Below are positions 18,105-29,170 of a stretch of DNA of 64,000 nucleotides, piece after piece. Position numbers and translations under genes: made by a program. Origin of the DNA: Protonemura montana (Eukaryota; Arthropoda; Insecta; Plecoptera; Nemouridae); assembly GCA_947568835.1 (NCBI GenBank), contig OX387605.1:11784418-11848417 (forward strand), in the 5' to 3' direction. The first letter of the stretch is position 1. Every line of letters starts with the position of its first letter. The notes below the pieces were generated by a model. The model was given only the letters and a program-made list of their open reading frames with translations. It was not told where the DNA came from and did not search any database.

Positions 18105-21100
18105 CTGAAAACCACCAGCAACCATGATCAACTAGCTCAAGGTAAAATAATTGCAATACAATAATTTTAGTGTTTTGTGCCATGGAATGATCTTTTACTT
18201 ACTTGATGTGCTCTTCTCCATTTTGCTCTTCGGTTTTGAAACCATGTCTTCACCTATAAATAACAAGCAGATGTGAAATTATAATACTTCAAAATTAAAT
18301 CTGATTGCACATTAAAATTTATATATCTGTTATTGTTTGTGATTGCACGTACTTAATCTCAGAAATTAATTGAACACGCAAAGCCTTCGGACCAAAACAG
18401 ATCAAAAGATCCATGTGCCATGTTTGCAAAATACATAGAATTTTAATTTTGGCAACCAAGTCCTCATTCAATTCATTGACTGTCTTGGATTGTTCAAAGC
18501 CATCAAACCTTCTCATCCCCTTTACCCCACGCTGGACGTACCTGTCTGTCTGAGAGCTTGAGCTGACTCGCGAGGGAACGTCTCTCTTCGGGACTCAGGT
18601 ACTTGTGCCCGCTAAACCTGCGCTCCAGTGCCACAGTCTGCTCAACACTGAACCGCACTTGGCCGCCCTTTCGCTTGCCACTGCCGCTTGTGTGGTGCCC
18701 TGCCATCGACAACGAGTAGCTTGAGCTCACTGCTGGCCAGCAGTGCGAGAACCCTGCAAGAGATGGTCAGTGGCGGGTGACGATGACGGTAATTTTCTTT
18801 TGGGACGTCAGTTGGGTTAGAGATTCTGCCAAGGTGAAATTTCGTGCCTTATGTTACTTCAATGCAAAAGAGACCTCTTTAGAGGATACTTAAAGTATTT
18901 GGATTTCAATGAAGCGTATCAAGCCAGTCCAAAATGAACAGGAGGTTGTACATAGTGTTCTGTTGATGATAGCCACTGGCTGTCCGGACTTTACGTTTGA
19001 CAGTGGAATAAAAACTTGCTGCACTCGAACCAAACTATCTTATCTATCCCATCATCGCGACATTGTTCCAGAAGGACAAGAGGCCGTAAGGACCCAATCC
19101 AGCGTCAATCATGCAATTTCAGCCCTCGATAAATGAAGAGTACAACCTCATAGATCGACCATATGTCTTGAAATTCTGGTTTTGCACAACTAACTGAAAT
19201 AGGGTCACGAATAAAGGTAAATTTTAATCCTAACTGGTCCATTTTGGGTCACTTTTTGGTGAATTTGATTTGATTATTGATGGATGCACGAGATGCTCTG
19301 TGTTTGCTAATAATCTACCTCCAATTTACGAACCCGTGTAATGTCAAACCTTCTGAAATCGAGTATTACAAAAACGGACATAAATAACTCACGAGTTAAC
19401 AAAATCGATTCGATTACCAGAAGCCAATATTGATCGATGGTAATACCACAGCAGCGATAAAACATGATTTATACAAGCATGAGATAACTACCTCGATTGG
19501 CACGAAGGTTAATCGAAATTTAATCCCGCTAATTCAAGAGTTGACTACTTGTTATTGGAAAACATAGAAGATCAAAAGGCAATCAATCTATTTTTACAAA
19601 AAAAAAGTAGCCATTGAATCAGCCTGGTTGGTGTGTAAAGTGGGCTAATCCACAGCGCAGGGCTATTGCTGATGGTGCGATAGGCTCGCATTGCTCATTT
19701 TCCTCCTGTCGATCAATCACAATCGGACGCGGTTTGGACGTATCGCCGGTGATCCAGTTTTATGTCGATCGCTCATGTTTCCTATCGGCGACTTGATCGA
19801 CTCGCTGACGTTGCTGGTTCGCTAATTCGATTGCTTGATTAACTCAACAGGTTCAATTTTACGTTTTATCTGTGGATTAGTGGTATCAGGCCAGTGACCA
19901 CTGGCCTGGCTGAGTGTCGGTGAACACGAGTGCTGGTGGAAAAACCTATGGGGGCTTTCATCTTTCATTACGACTTTCGAGCAGCGTCCCTTGCCGATGA
20001 TTCCAAAGGAAAGCTCGAAGCCGCCAGCAGAATGAATGGCCACAACTATATTTTAAGGTGGAATTTCATGCGGTTGGGGTATTATTAAAAACGGCACCTA
20101 AAATTGTCAGGTCTTTAGGTAATAAGGATGCTGTTGGATGTAAAATGTTATTTTTAAATTGTCGGATTATTAGGCTTAGCACCGATTTTTCAGTGGCATA
20201 TCAAGTAATTAATAGAACGTAACGTTAACACACAGAAGAAATCTTTTGATTGGCTGTTGCTATTTGGGAGTAGCAAACCAATGGGCTGCTAGATTCTTCT
20301 CAAAACACTGAAAAACCGGGCCAGTTTTAAAAAGGAAAATTAAAAATTACTTCCAGTAAGACTAATTTCAAGTTTTGGTCAAAAGTCTACGTAGAAAACA
20401 TTTATAAAATGATTCTTAAATGATCAACCACGATTCATTTTTGATAAATGTTATATTTTGAATGTATCATTTTTTAACAGACGCCTACTGTTCGAGCATA
20501 CTGTACGAAGTCAGTTTTTCTAAGGTAACACAGTACCCAGAGATATTTGCTCTTCAGCATCCAGACAATCTTTAAACCAGACCGAGGATTTTAGGCAGTC
20601 CAGCAGTTGTCGGCAGTTTAGGGTTGTTGTTGCTAGCACAAAATGGGGCCTGGCATACAGATGCCGTAGTTGGAGTGACGAATAGACAGGTCGTAGTTAG
20701 CAATGTCGCCAAGCAACGTGATAATTTAATTTCCCTTCGTTAAATGACATTATGCAATAGGAGGTTTCTTTTCTCTACCTTTATAGTAGTAAAATTCACA
20801 CTCTAATAGGCTAGGGAAATATACTCCTAGCAAAAGATAATCTGATAATTGCAAATGTTTTCTGATAATTGCAAGGGAAGACAAGAAAATTGATTTTTGG
20901 TGTATAGCTATACGCTGTGGGAAAATTCTGATGGTGGCGGTGCATAATAGGGTTGTTGGGGTGACTTGCGTTCGAAACTGACCTTTAAAGGGTAGGTGAG
21001 CGAACCGAAGCGGCTCCATAAGACGACGGTATTCCTCCAGTGACGTACTTCGAGCGTACATCTCAGCGACGACAGCCGCCGTAGTATCTGCGTAGACGGG

Positions 21101-21202
21101 CATCGGTCGAGCCACCCACGCGGGGTGTACGTCGCGACGCTCGCTGGGCTTGAGGATGTCGTCGATCAAGTGCGACGTTCGAGGCGTCGTCGCGGTGAAC
21201 AT
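17988..21202 (-). CDS. HHEX: HHEX-type homeodomain transcription factor (complete, 4 exons)
   Basis: Four minus-strand exons join in frame to 199 residues: 20983-21202 (phase 1 donor), 18542-18753, 18203-18253, 17988-18104. The N-terminal HLIDDILKP matches the HHEX repression motif (IEDIL in vertebrates). The homeodomain (about 101-161) starts RKGGQVRFS, the HHEX family hallmark, and continues KYLSPEERR and KTWFQNRRAKWRR with Trp48, Phe49 and Asn51. The 51-nt third exon and the intron between RQ and VKTWF match vertebrate HHEX gene structure. The C-terminus is Ser-rich then acidic (DDERLADSPPDSP). HHEX is a nuclear repressor active in endoderm, blood and liver of vertebrates; the arthropod role is less known. 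The protein is shorter than vertebrate HHEX (about 270 residues), mainly in the Pro-rich N-terminus. The ATG was chosen as the first Met before the conserved motif. Confidence 0.9.
18203..18253 (-). CDS. HHEX: HHEX exon 3: recognition helix, 51 nt
   Basis: The exon encodes VKTWFQNRRAKWRRAHQ between a TTTATAG acceptor and a GTAAGT donor, phase 0 on both sides. It holds the third helix that contacts DNA. Its 17-codon size equals the vertebrate exon. Confidence 0.9.
18542..18753 (-). CDS. HHEX: HHEX exon 2: homeodomain helices 1-2
   Basis: The TCTTGCAG acceptor joins the phase 1 end of exon 1 to make Gly, then FSHCWP and the GKRKGGQVRF start of the homeodomain. The exon ends at SDRQ before GTACGT. 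Confidence 0.9.
18754..20982 (-). other. HHEX intron 1 (2.2 kb)
   Basis: There is no exon and no recognised transposon in it. Content is near even to AT-rich with scattered inverted GATCGA-like words. As the only long intron it is a natural place for enhancers, but I see no motif cluster strong enough to call. Confidence 0.5.
20983..21202 (-). CDS. HHEX: HHEX exon 1: N-terminus with repression motif
   Basis: 73 codons plus one base, ending LRFAHLPFK at a GTCAGT donor. HLIDDILKP near the start aligns with the Eh1-like TLE/Groucho-binding motif of HHEX, and PMPVY with the vertebrate TPVYEP segment. The frame is open upstream of the ATG for some distance, so a slightly earlier start is possible. 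Confidence 0.85.
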
Positions 21203-21491
21203 GTCTGATTGGGTGCCGCGGAAAGGTTCCCAGAAGAATTTCCAGACGTGAGGGAAAGAAAATACCGTTGCACTCCGTTGGGAAAACGTCTTAAGTTCCT
21301 ATGTACCAAGAGAAGGTACTGGCATTCGTTTAACGTGTGGGTTTCCAAAATCACTTAAATCTCACGTGTCCTTTCAATGATTTTGATCGTTAAAAAACAC
21401 TCTGAATCACTATTAAACATAATCTTAACTCGATGTTTTTACGATCTTTTGATACTTAATTTCAATGGTAAAAATCGAACCCATACCACAG
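21203..21491 (-). other. HHEX 5' flank
   Basis: Expected position of the HHEX 5' UTR and promoter. No TATA box or clear initiator was identified. Confidence 0.35.
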
Positions 21492-21495
21492 CAAT

Positions 21496-22161
21496 TCTAA
21501 GAACTGTGTGATTGCAGCTGAGTCACTTGATCAAATCTCCCGCAGTCCACTTTGGGTCCCTCTTCCCGATGATGGCCTGAAGCACCGGAGGACTTGCCGA
21601 CTGAGAGGCTGCCGCCGACGCAATGGCCCGCGTCGTGGAGGCAGGGCCCCGTCCTGTTGCCTACCACGGCTTCCCCGGCTGATAACGGCGATAGCACGCC
21701 AGCCTCTGGACTGCGACGCCCTGTAAGGAGTCCCTCGCTCTCCTCAACGGCACCTCGAGACGAGAAGGCACCAAGTGGACCAAGGGTGGGGTACCAACAT
21801 TTCTTGTCGTTAGAATCATCAGCAGTTTCATAATTGGGATTAGGTTAAAAACCTAATGGTTCCATGGTCAAACGCCCTCGTCAAATGAAAGAACCATATG
21901 CAGGGAGGCTAGTGGTATCCGTGTCGAGGGTTTGATAGAACCATTGGTTTGGGCCATATCATTTTTTCTACTGCATCTCCGGTTAAACCTCAGCTTAACT
22001 TAAAGGACATAGTCGATTTCTTATGCATCTTATGTTCTGTCATGGCATCCAATAGGCCGGCATCGTTGTCAACGCAGTCAATATCGCCCGTGTGAAGGAG
22101 ATATTGAACGACACCATTCGTAAAACGGGCGAGATTCGTGATGTCGAGACTTCAGTTGAGG
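21496..22161 (+). other. Two frame-compatible exon-like islands, unassigned
   Basis: A GC-rich Pro/Ser/Thr-rich open frame (about 21570-21787, e.g. TASPADNGDSTPASGLRR) ends at a possible CCAAGG|GTGGGG donor. A second open segment, 22054-22158, follows TCCAATAG and encodes 35 residues including NIARVKEILNDTIRKTGE, then GAG|GTAAAT. Both junctions are phase 0. I recognise no family. The pair could be part of a small gene on the + strand or a decayed gene copy. No start or further exon was found. Confidence 0.25.
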
Positions 22162-23990
22162 TAAATTCAAACATAAGCTGTCTTTTTTACCAGAGAAAAT
22201 TTGTGACCTCGTGAAGCAAGGGCCATGTGTTGTGCTGACACCTGTTACAATCTCTTTTGTGACATGAGTCGAAGGTGCGCAAACAGCACTTTGTGCTTAT
22301 CGCCATGGTCCTTCCAGTTGACTGACAGTGACAGGACCCTTCGCAAGAGTACACTTTAATAATAAAGATAATAATAATAATAATTTTTTTATTGTCCAAA
22401 GAATCACAAAGATATTGAGACAGTCAGGATAATTCATATCATTTGATATAAATTGTATTTACAAATATTTACAATGGTCGGATATCCACAATTCACGCAC
22501 TGTAGTAGTGATCAAAGAGATGACATCGTTTTGCCCGATAACTACGTCGAGTTTCTCAAATATAGATGTCAGGAAGCCATACTCTATACAGATTACCGTT
22601 GGCAATTGCGCAAATGGCTTGCCGTCATTGCACCTACAAAGTTTTAACCATTTATCAAATGATCCATCACTCATCGCTCATTAGGCATACATCAACGCGC
22701 TATCTGGTTTTCATCACTGAAACGTTGATTGAGAAACAAAAAAAACGTACTGGGTCAGGTTTGTCGACAAATTCAAACTCGTCACGTCAACAATCAAATT
22801 GTGGCTGAGATATTCTATAAATGAGTGTATATTTGCTTTGAACGGAAAAGTAAATCACTCCTGCTTCCATAAGGGCGTTGACTTTAGAGTGTCGTTACAA
22901 ACCGTTTGAAAAAAGTATCGACTGTGGCTGGGAATCGATTCGTTCAGGAGCCGTCCCATGGGTATGCCTCGTCGGCCGGGCCGGTCCGCGGGAGCCAGGA
23001 ATGAGGCCATAACACTCTAGCGCATTTCGTGGTCACCAGCCTATAACTAGCACTTCCTCGACAAGGAAGGAAGCGCTCGAAAATATTTCAGCTACGTTTT
23101 CTTATTTCCTGATCGCCAACCGATTTGGCTACACTTATAACTTCGATATTAAGTGCTAATTGCAGTTAATTTGCTGAAAAATAACTTCCCTATCGGTAGG
23201 AAGTGAACTATATGACAATCTTGACGGATAATTACAACGTCGGCGTTGAAGAAAACTCGATAACTTGGATTAAATTTTCTTGGCAATTATTGGCTGCGTC
23301 CGTTGACAGAAAAAAAAAACACAATTTACCGATGCTTTATTCTGATTAATTTTACATGTTTTCATTTCTCGATTTTTTACTCTTTTGGGCTATTTTATTA
23401 GCACAAAGGTATTTGAAGTGCTTGTTTGTTCGGACACTGATGGCAAAGAGATGTTGGGAACATACCTTGCAAGTCACAAGAGATTTAAATGTTCAGTGTG
23501 TACATTTGTATTTGATCGAAGGGTGTGGCAGTCAACAGCAATTCACGGATTGATGTTCTGATTAAAAGCCACTCAATAAAGCACAGAAGTGAAGAGACCG
23601 TCGGCTGCTTATCTCGACCAATTCGAGCTAGTAGATAGGCCGTGTCAAGACTCTGTCACAAGTCACGTCAAACGCAAACGCAAAAAAACTAAACTCGGAC
23701 GGTTGAGTTCTAAGAAATTGCATGACAAATTATACTAGGTGATGATATTTTATCCATGCCAATCAGGTAGCCACAGGTATCCGTAGAAAAAGAGGCCAAA
23801 AACTATTTTTCTTTAGTAGTAACGAAACGTTGCCTTAATTGTCACAGTTCTCAACAACAATTACAAGGATTTGATTCATGAATACACAATTTACAGAACT
23901 GAAATGGCAAACATTGATTATTTAACATCTTAATACATTTTTGCAATTCCTTGTGATTCTGGGAGTTATGTCACTTCCTTGTCACATCTA
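22162..23990. other. Intergenic stretch with no recognised gene
   Basis: Apart from an (AAT)n run at about 22355-22390 followed by ATTTTTTTATTGTCC, which resembles a LINE 3' tail, I see no exon, RNA or named repeat. Open frames are short and lack splice context. Confidence 0.45.
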
Positions 23991-24007
23991 GTGCACACGT
24001 GTATGTG

Positions 24008-24410
24008 AAGTAAGACCGGTTTTGCATGAGATCACCGAAGTAAAGTAACACGGCGCTGAGTCAGGTATCGGTAGGGTGACCACAAGACTAGTACTGTTCA
24101 GGAGAGGGCTGAGGTGATTAAAGTTAGTACAGCAACCTCATTTGCCTTGATTATCAATCTCTCGGCAGTATGGATTTGTGGAGGAATCTTGATGTGTCGT
24201 TCTTCAGAAATGGCGCTAAGCCAGTGTTCCCTTTGGTACTCTGCGACAGGAGTAGGCTACGTGCCAGTACTTGGTTTTCCCTCCTCCCATCTCGACTAGC
24301 TTCATCATCATCCTCATCATCATCATCTAATCAATCACCGACAGACCTGTGCCGCAGGTCCAGTTGTCAAAACGGTGCGCGTTGAACCCCTCGAATCAAT
24401 CTTAATACTT
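24008..24410 (+). mobile_element. 5S-derived SINE, copy B (diverged)
   Basis: Head: GAGATCACCGAAGTAAAG and GGTAGGGTGACC, a worn 5S box A/C. The body repeats the family's TGGATTTGTGGAGGAATC and GTAGGCTACGTGC segments. A TCATCATC microsatellite has expanded in the body. The end reaches the GTTGTCAAAACGGTGCG tail segment. Confidence 0.75.
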
Positions 24411-24447
24411 GTTAGTGTCACTTGTTACACTGAGTCAATCTCAGCTG

Positions 24448-24672
24448 TGCGGAGGAATCGTGTTGTTCAAGTTGTACCGTCCTTTGGAAGGGACGTAGGT
24501 CCCCTTGGAAAGAAGCTGTAGGAAGGCTACGTAAATTCACCGGGTTTCCCCTCCACCGTTCTAGGCTTGGTTAGGTTCACACTCATTTACCGATGGCGTT
24601 GGACCGATGCCACAAGACCCGATGTCAATAAAATGCGTCATTAAAGATAAAAAATCAATTAATCAACCAACA
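24448..24672 (+). mobile_element. 5S-derived SINE, copy B2 (3' half only)
   Basis: It starts in the body (TGTGCGGAGGAATCGTGTTG) and runs to GCGTCATTAAAG and an AATC/AACC tail. The head is missing. The following 120 bp (to about 24790) also match sequence after copy C, so both lie in a duplicated segment. Confidence 0.7.
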
Positions 24673-24829
24673 GACAATAAATTACGTAGTTTCAAAGCTC
24701 AAAAATTGAACTATAATGATTGAATATTAACTTATCCAACTGGAACACTGACGGGCATTTACTGTTCATTCATTAATGCATCCATGCAGCATATCGCTAC
24801 TTAATTCTACTAGAATCAACGCCACTAAT

Positions 24830-25162
24830 CAAATTAAACCTGTTGGTATGCAACCCGTGGTACATACGAGTACCTCGCTGCTGCCTACTAAGAAAGGCTC
24901 GAAATGTCGGGTCAAAATCGTCTAAAACTGAACGTAAAATTGCCTCTTGGTACCAGGCGCCCAGTCGACGGAAGAGTATCGCCAAATCACGCTGCATCAC
25001 GTCCGCATGACGTCACACTCCACGTGCTCGATCGATCCCTCCCTGTCTTCATCGACTGGCTGAAGCGCCTCCCATTGTCTGACCGGTCTTTGATACATCC
25101 ATCAATGTGATAGAAGCAATGGCGTCCGGCCAACAGCCAAAAAAGTAAAGAGAAAGACTGAA
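24830..25162 (-). repeat. Repeat module X, copy 1 (inverted)
   Basis: It is the near reverse complement of 34164-34510 and more distantly related to 29360-29640 and 32045-32325. Shared words include GGCGATACTCTTTTGTCGG and ATCGATCGAGCACGTG (minus strand). No protein match is recognised, and the family is unknown. Confidence 0.7.
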
Positions 25163-25986
25163 ATAGCTTAAATTAAATGGCGAACTTTGTTGAGTTGGTA
25201 ACTTTACTGATATGTGCAACACACGGTGTTCACTCTCGAAAGAAAAAGTTCAAATTAATTTACCATATATCCGTGCAAACATGGTTTACCTACGGGAATG
25301 GCGACCGACACGAACAAAGTATTTGTCAAGCAAACGATTATGTAATACTTGGGAAAAGTTAGAAAATAGGATGCTATACGCTTTTAAAGATTTTAGCATT
25401 TGATACTAGGTACCAGTACTTTTTAATTTTGAGGTTATTTTATATGTAGGTTAAGGTAATAACAATGAACCAATGTGTATTCAGAATGTTGCAGTGAAAA
25501 TTCCCGAAAGAGGACAACTTAAGATAAAAGAAAAGTCTACTAAATGTATATGGGAAAATAAAATGTCCATACGGGACCAATTTTGTAAAAAAAATAAATC
25601 AGCACTAAGTATCAAAACAGATAGGCGAATTTGTAAATAGAAATTAGATATATTCATACCAATTTCATTTGAACATGTTTGTGTAAATGTGTAGGTACCC
25701 ACTAGGTACTCTCGTCGAGATCCAGACGACTTTTCCAGAATTGCGATAGTTTTATGCCACACTGGGATGGATTACGGAACGGGTGGCTCGCCAAAAGGAC
25801 ACATTTTTTAATCAAACTTACCGGTGAGGGAGTGAATCCTTAGACTCCCACGAGGGTTCTCGGACTGGGTCCAGTCTTCTCGGTGAGATAGCACGGGAAT
25901 CAACAGACATCTTACAATGTGTACGACTATAGAATGAGACTTGTTAGTATCAATTTTAGATTTGTAGAAGAATCCTGTTGTTACCG

Positions 25987-26330
25987 AACGGTTTGGCGTG
26001 TTGGAAACATCGGTTCTCATGAGATCACTGAAGTTAAGCAGCACTGCGCTGGGTCAGATGTTGGATGGGTGACCGCATACTCATGACCAGTTCTGTTCGG
26101 AAAAGAGGTTCGAGAGATTAGTTACAGCAATAATACCAACTTCATTTGCCTTGCTCATTACCCTCTCGACAACATGGACTTGTGGAGGAATTCTGTTGTT
26201 CACATTGTACCGTCATTCGGAAGGGAAGTTGGTTTACTTGGACAGACGCTGTAGGCTATGTGAAATCATAGGAGTTTTCCTCCTTAGTTCTAGGCTAGGT
26301 TAGGTTCAAACTCATTCACCGATGGCGTTG
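25987..26330 (+). mobile_element. 5S-derived SINE, copy C, left part
   Basis: The head is well kept: ATCGGTTCTCATGAGATCAC, TGAAGTTAAGCAGCACTGCG, TTGGATGGGTGACCG, clearly 5S rRNA internal promoter elements. The copy is split after GATGGCGTTG by a LINE fragment and resumes at 27112. Confidence 0.8.
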
Positions 26331-27111
26331 TAATTGTAATTGTTTATTTTCATAAAATTCTTTCGAATATACAGACATTTGAACACATTTGTATATACAT
26401 AATGTACAAGCAGCTTACAAAATAATGCAATGTAAAATATACATCTTACTGTCATAAAGTCATTTAAAATATAGTCATGTAAAATGTAATCATATAATAA
26501 TAAGACATTTTAAAACTTTAAACTTTAAATTTAAATTTAAAGTAATATCGAAATAAAATTTGAACTCGATTTGTTTGACGAGGTCTTCTTAGAACATGTA
26601 GCATTTTTGACCTTCATTTGACAAAGTAGGTACAGATATGGAAAACAAATGTTATTTATTTGGAACACATACAAATACAAAAAGAACTAGGTGTATGTAC
26701 CGTAATAGTAATACTTGAAATCATCACAAGAATAAAATTCTTCTTCGATGAGAAATTATTTGAGTGAGTGTTTAAAGGTTTCGATGCTGGATGACTTTAA
26801 ATGACTTGGCAGCAAGTTAAATAACATAAGGCCGGAAATTTTAACTTGGCGTTTAATTTGAGTTTAGGCCATGGAATCTATTGATGGAAAAAAAGGTAGC
26901 GTTCAGCTTTATAAAATATATAATAAACAAGCTCGGCAACGTCATTATTTTAAGATTGGTAAATTTCTCGCTGAATTTAGAGTTCGGTTTAAAATTGAGT
27001 AAAATCCTTAGTACAACTTTTTTTGCAGAGAGAAAATATTTTTGAAGTTCGAACCATTACCCCAAAATATTATGCCGTAGCTCATTAGAGACTCAAAAAG
27101 TCCGTGATAGA
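26331..27111 (-). mobile_element. 5'-truncated non-LTR retrotransposon (LINE) fragment
   Basis: The minus strand encodes the C-terminal end of a LINE reverse transcriptase: SYGIIFWGNGSNFKNIF, LQKKVVLRI, LKIMTLPSLFIIY. This is the region after the polymerase core in Jockey/CR1-like elements. Later codons are interrupted by stops. It is inserted inside SINE copy C, so it is younger than that SINE. Confidence 0.7.
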
Positions 27112-27180
27112 TAGTGCCATGGGGCCTGGTGTCAAAAAATGCGTCGTTAAACATAACAAAACAAGTGAATCAACCAACAG
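27112..27180 (+). mobile_element. 5S-derived SINE, copy C, right part
   Basis: The SINE 3' end resumes with GTGCCATGGGGCCTGGTGTC, then GCGTCGTTAAAC and an AACC/AATC-type tail. Sequence after it (to about 27275) parallels that after copy B2. Confidence 0.7.
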
Positions 27181-28048
27181 ACGAATAATTACGTGTATTC
27201 AAACTCAAAGTATAATGATTGAATATTAGCTTGAAAACTGACGGGAATTTTATGACATTTTATGTCCATCTATTAACGTTGTCAAGAAAAATACTTCTCG
27301 CTGTGCCGAGCTGAGAAAAGATTCCGGTGTGAGGTAATATTTTTAAATTGTATTTATTAGTCATTGTAGCATGTTGCATGCCATGATATTTCTGAACATG
27401 TTATTTTAAACCGGCCTTGGAAACTGTCATGTTTCTAAACAATTTCTCAAATATAGTTGGTACATTTTTTATAACTCCAATCATGGACTATAGGTACATA
27501 CAATGGTAATCATCCATAGTAAGAAATACATTTTTACCGTAAAATCAATGCTGGACTTGACCATCACTATAAAATATTTCTTTCGGTTGTTATTTTCTTT
27601 TCTTATTTTGGTAGTTTTTTTTGGATACAATTTGTCTCATATATACATTTCATTTTCTTACCTTCTTTTTGTAGATTTTTCTTTTAACCTAATTCGCCCT
27701 TGTGTCAGGAATTTTTGTCAATCACTTTAACATATGAATAACTTAGTTCAGTGTCATTTACCAACATATCAAATTACCTCGAAAATAAATGAGCTGGTAC
27801 CTTGCGTGTAATTGTTTAATGATCTTTAAAAGCAGTTCGGCATGCCCCATTTTCTTACATTACCCTCGTATTGCCTTTTTATTATTTGACGAATACCTTG
27901 TTCGTGTCAGTCGCCATTCCTGTAACCATGTTTGCACCATATGGTAAATTAATTTGAACTTGTTCTTTCGAGAGTGAACACCGTGTGTTGCACATATCAG
28001 TAAAGTTATCAACTCAACAAAGTTCGCCATTTAATTTAAGCTATTTCC

Positions 28049-28145
28049 ATGGGCGTCCGCAAGATTTTTTCCAGGGGGGTGCAAATACTTCCAAGGATAT
28101 CGACAAAAGGGCTTCAACTGGGTGTGGGGGGGGGGGGGGGGGGAG
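28049..28145. mobile_element. G-run repeat fragment, GGGCGTCCG type
   Basis: ATGGGCGTCCGCAAGATTTT followed by CCAGGGGGGTGCAAA and a G17 run. The same GGGCGTCCG...GGGGGTGCAA motif occurs inverted at 34121-34163. Such sequences mark ends of common DNA elements; the family is not assigned. Confidence 0.45.
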
Positions 28146-28944
28146 AATCGCACGTTTTAAATATGTTGAATGAAAACTAATCTGGGCGAAACACTCGCGT
28201 ACCGTAACACAGGTGGTAAGACACCATTACCACCATTTCTGGATTTTTTTCTGCCGATTCCAAGGGCGGTAAAACTTACGCATACCTCAAATCGCTTGTG
28301 CTTTGATTTGTGGGTTTGCGGAAAAAGAAGCTACATATTACACTACGATAATCAGTTCGTTCGCTCGCCGCCTTTAAGGCCATACCGATGCACGTGCGCT
28401 TTAATTTTTGAATACATATCAATTTTTAGCTAAGCTGATGTATCTACATTCCATTTCTGAGCTTTCAAACAGTAAATTACGAGTTCTACGAATTACGAAT
28501 TACGAGTTATTAAGAGTTCTAGTCATAAAAAAGGGTGGTAATTTTCCCTTGTACCACCATGCACTACGAGTACTGCATGGTCTAGTACGAGAGTTGAAAG
28601 TTGTTTTAAAAAGTAAAGCATTATGAGAATTATTTTGATATTTGTGACAGATGTATCACACAATGGGCCTGTCAGTGACCAGGTGCCACACTTGATAAAA
28701 CCAAATGAACAGAAATTACTTGGGAGTGCATATACAACTTAGGGCAACATTTATTTTCTGCTAACGGGAAGTTTTAATACGTCCAACTTAATTTATGAGA
28801 CTCATCCCCATGGTTACACCTAATCAGATACTTATGTTTTCATCTTAACCTGCTTATTTAACTGGCCTTTAGCTTAGTGAAAACGGTGAGAATAGAAATG
28901 GAGTAGTTCGGCTGAAATTTAGGTATTTTCCAGAAATACTTTCA

Positions 28945-29170
28945 GGAAGGTACAACTCGAACAGCAGGATTCCTCCACAAATCCATGCAGTCGAGTGTTT
29001 GATAAGCAAGGCTAATAAAGTTGCTGTACTATCTTTCATTCCTCCAACCTCTCTCCCGAACATAACTAATCATGTGTATGATGGTCACCCATCCAATACC
29101 TGACCCAGCGCAGTGTTGCTTAACCTTGGTGATCGCACGAGAACCGGTGTTTCCAACACGTTAAACCGTT
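28945..29170 (-). mobile_element. 5S-derived SINE, copy D (5' half)
   Basis: Read on the minus strand it has the 5S head (ACCGGTTCTCGTGCGATCACC, AGGTTAAGCAACACTGCG, TTGGATGGGTGACC) and the start of the body, ending after GTTCGAGTTGTACC. The 3' half is missing. It abuts the first copy of the 1.2-kb unit. Confidence 0.8.

Larger units (their letters stand above)
25163..28047. mobile_element. Long inverted-repeat (fold-back) element, 2.9 kb
   Basis: The outer arms 25163-25440 and 27770-28047 are highly similar reverse complements beginning AAATAGCTTAAATTAAATGG. Similarity continues inward, weaker, to about 25790 and 27420. The interior was invaded by a SINE copy, itself cut by a LINE. No transposase was found. 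It is best described as a non-autonomous DNA element with long terminal inverted repeats, or an inverted duplication. Confidence 0.6.
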
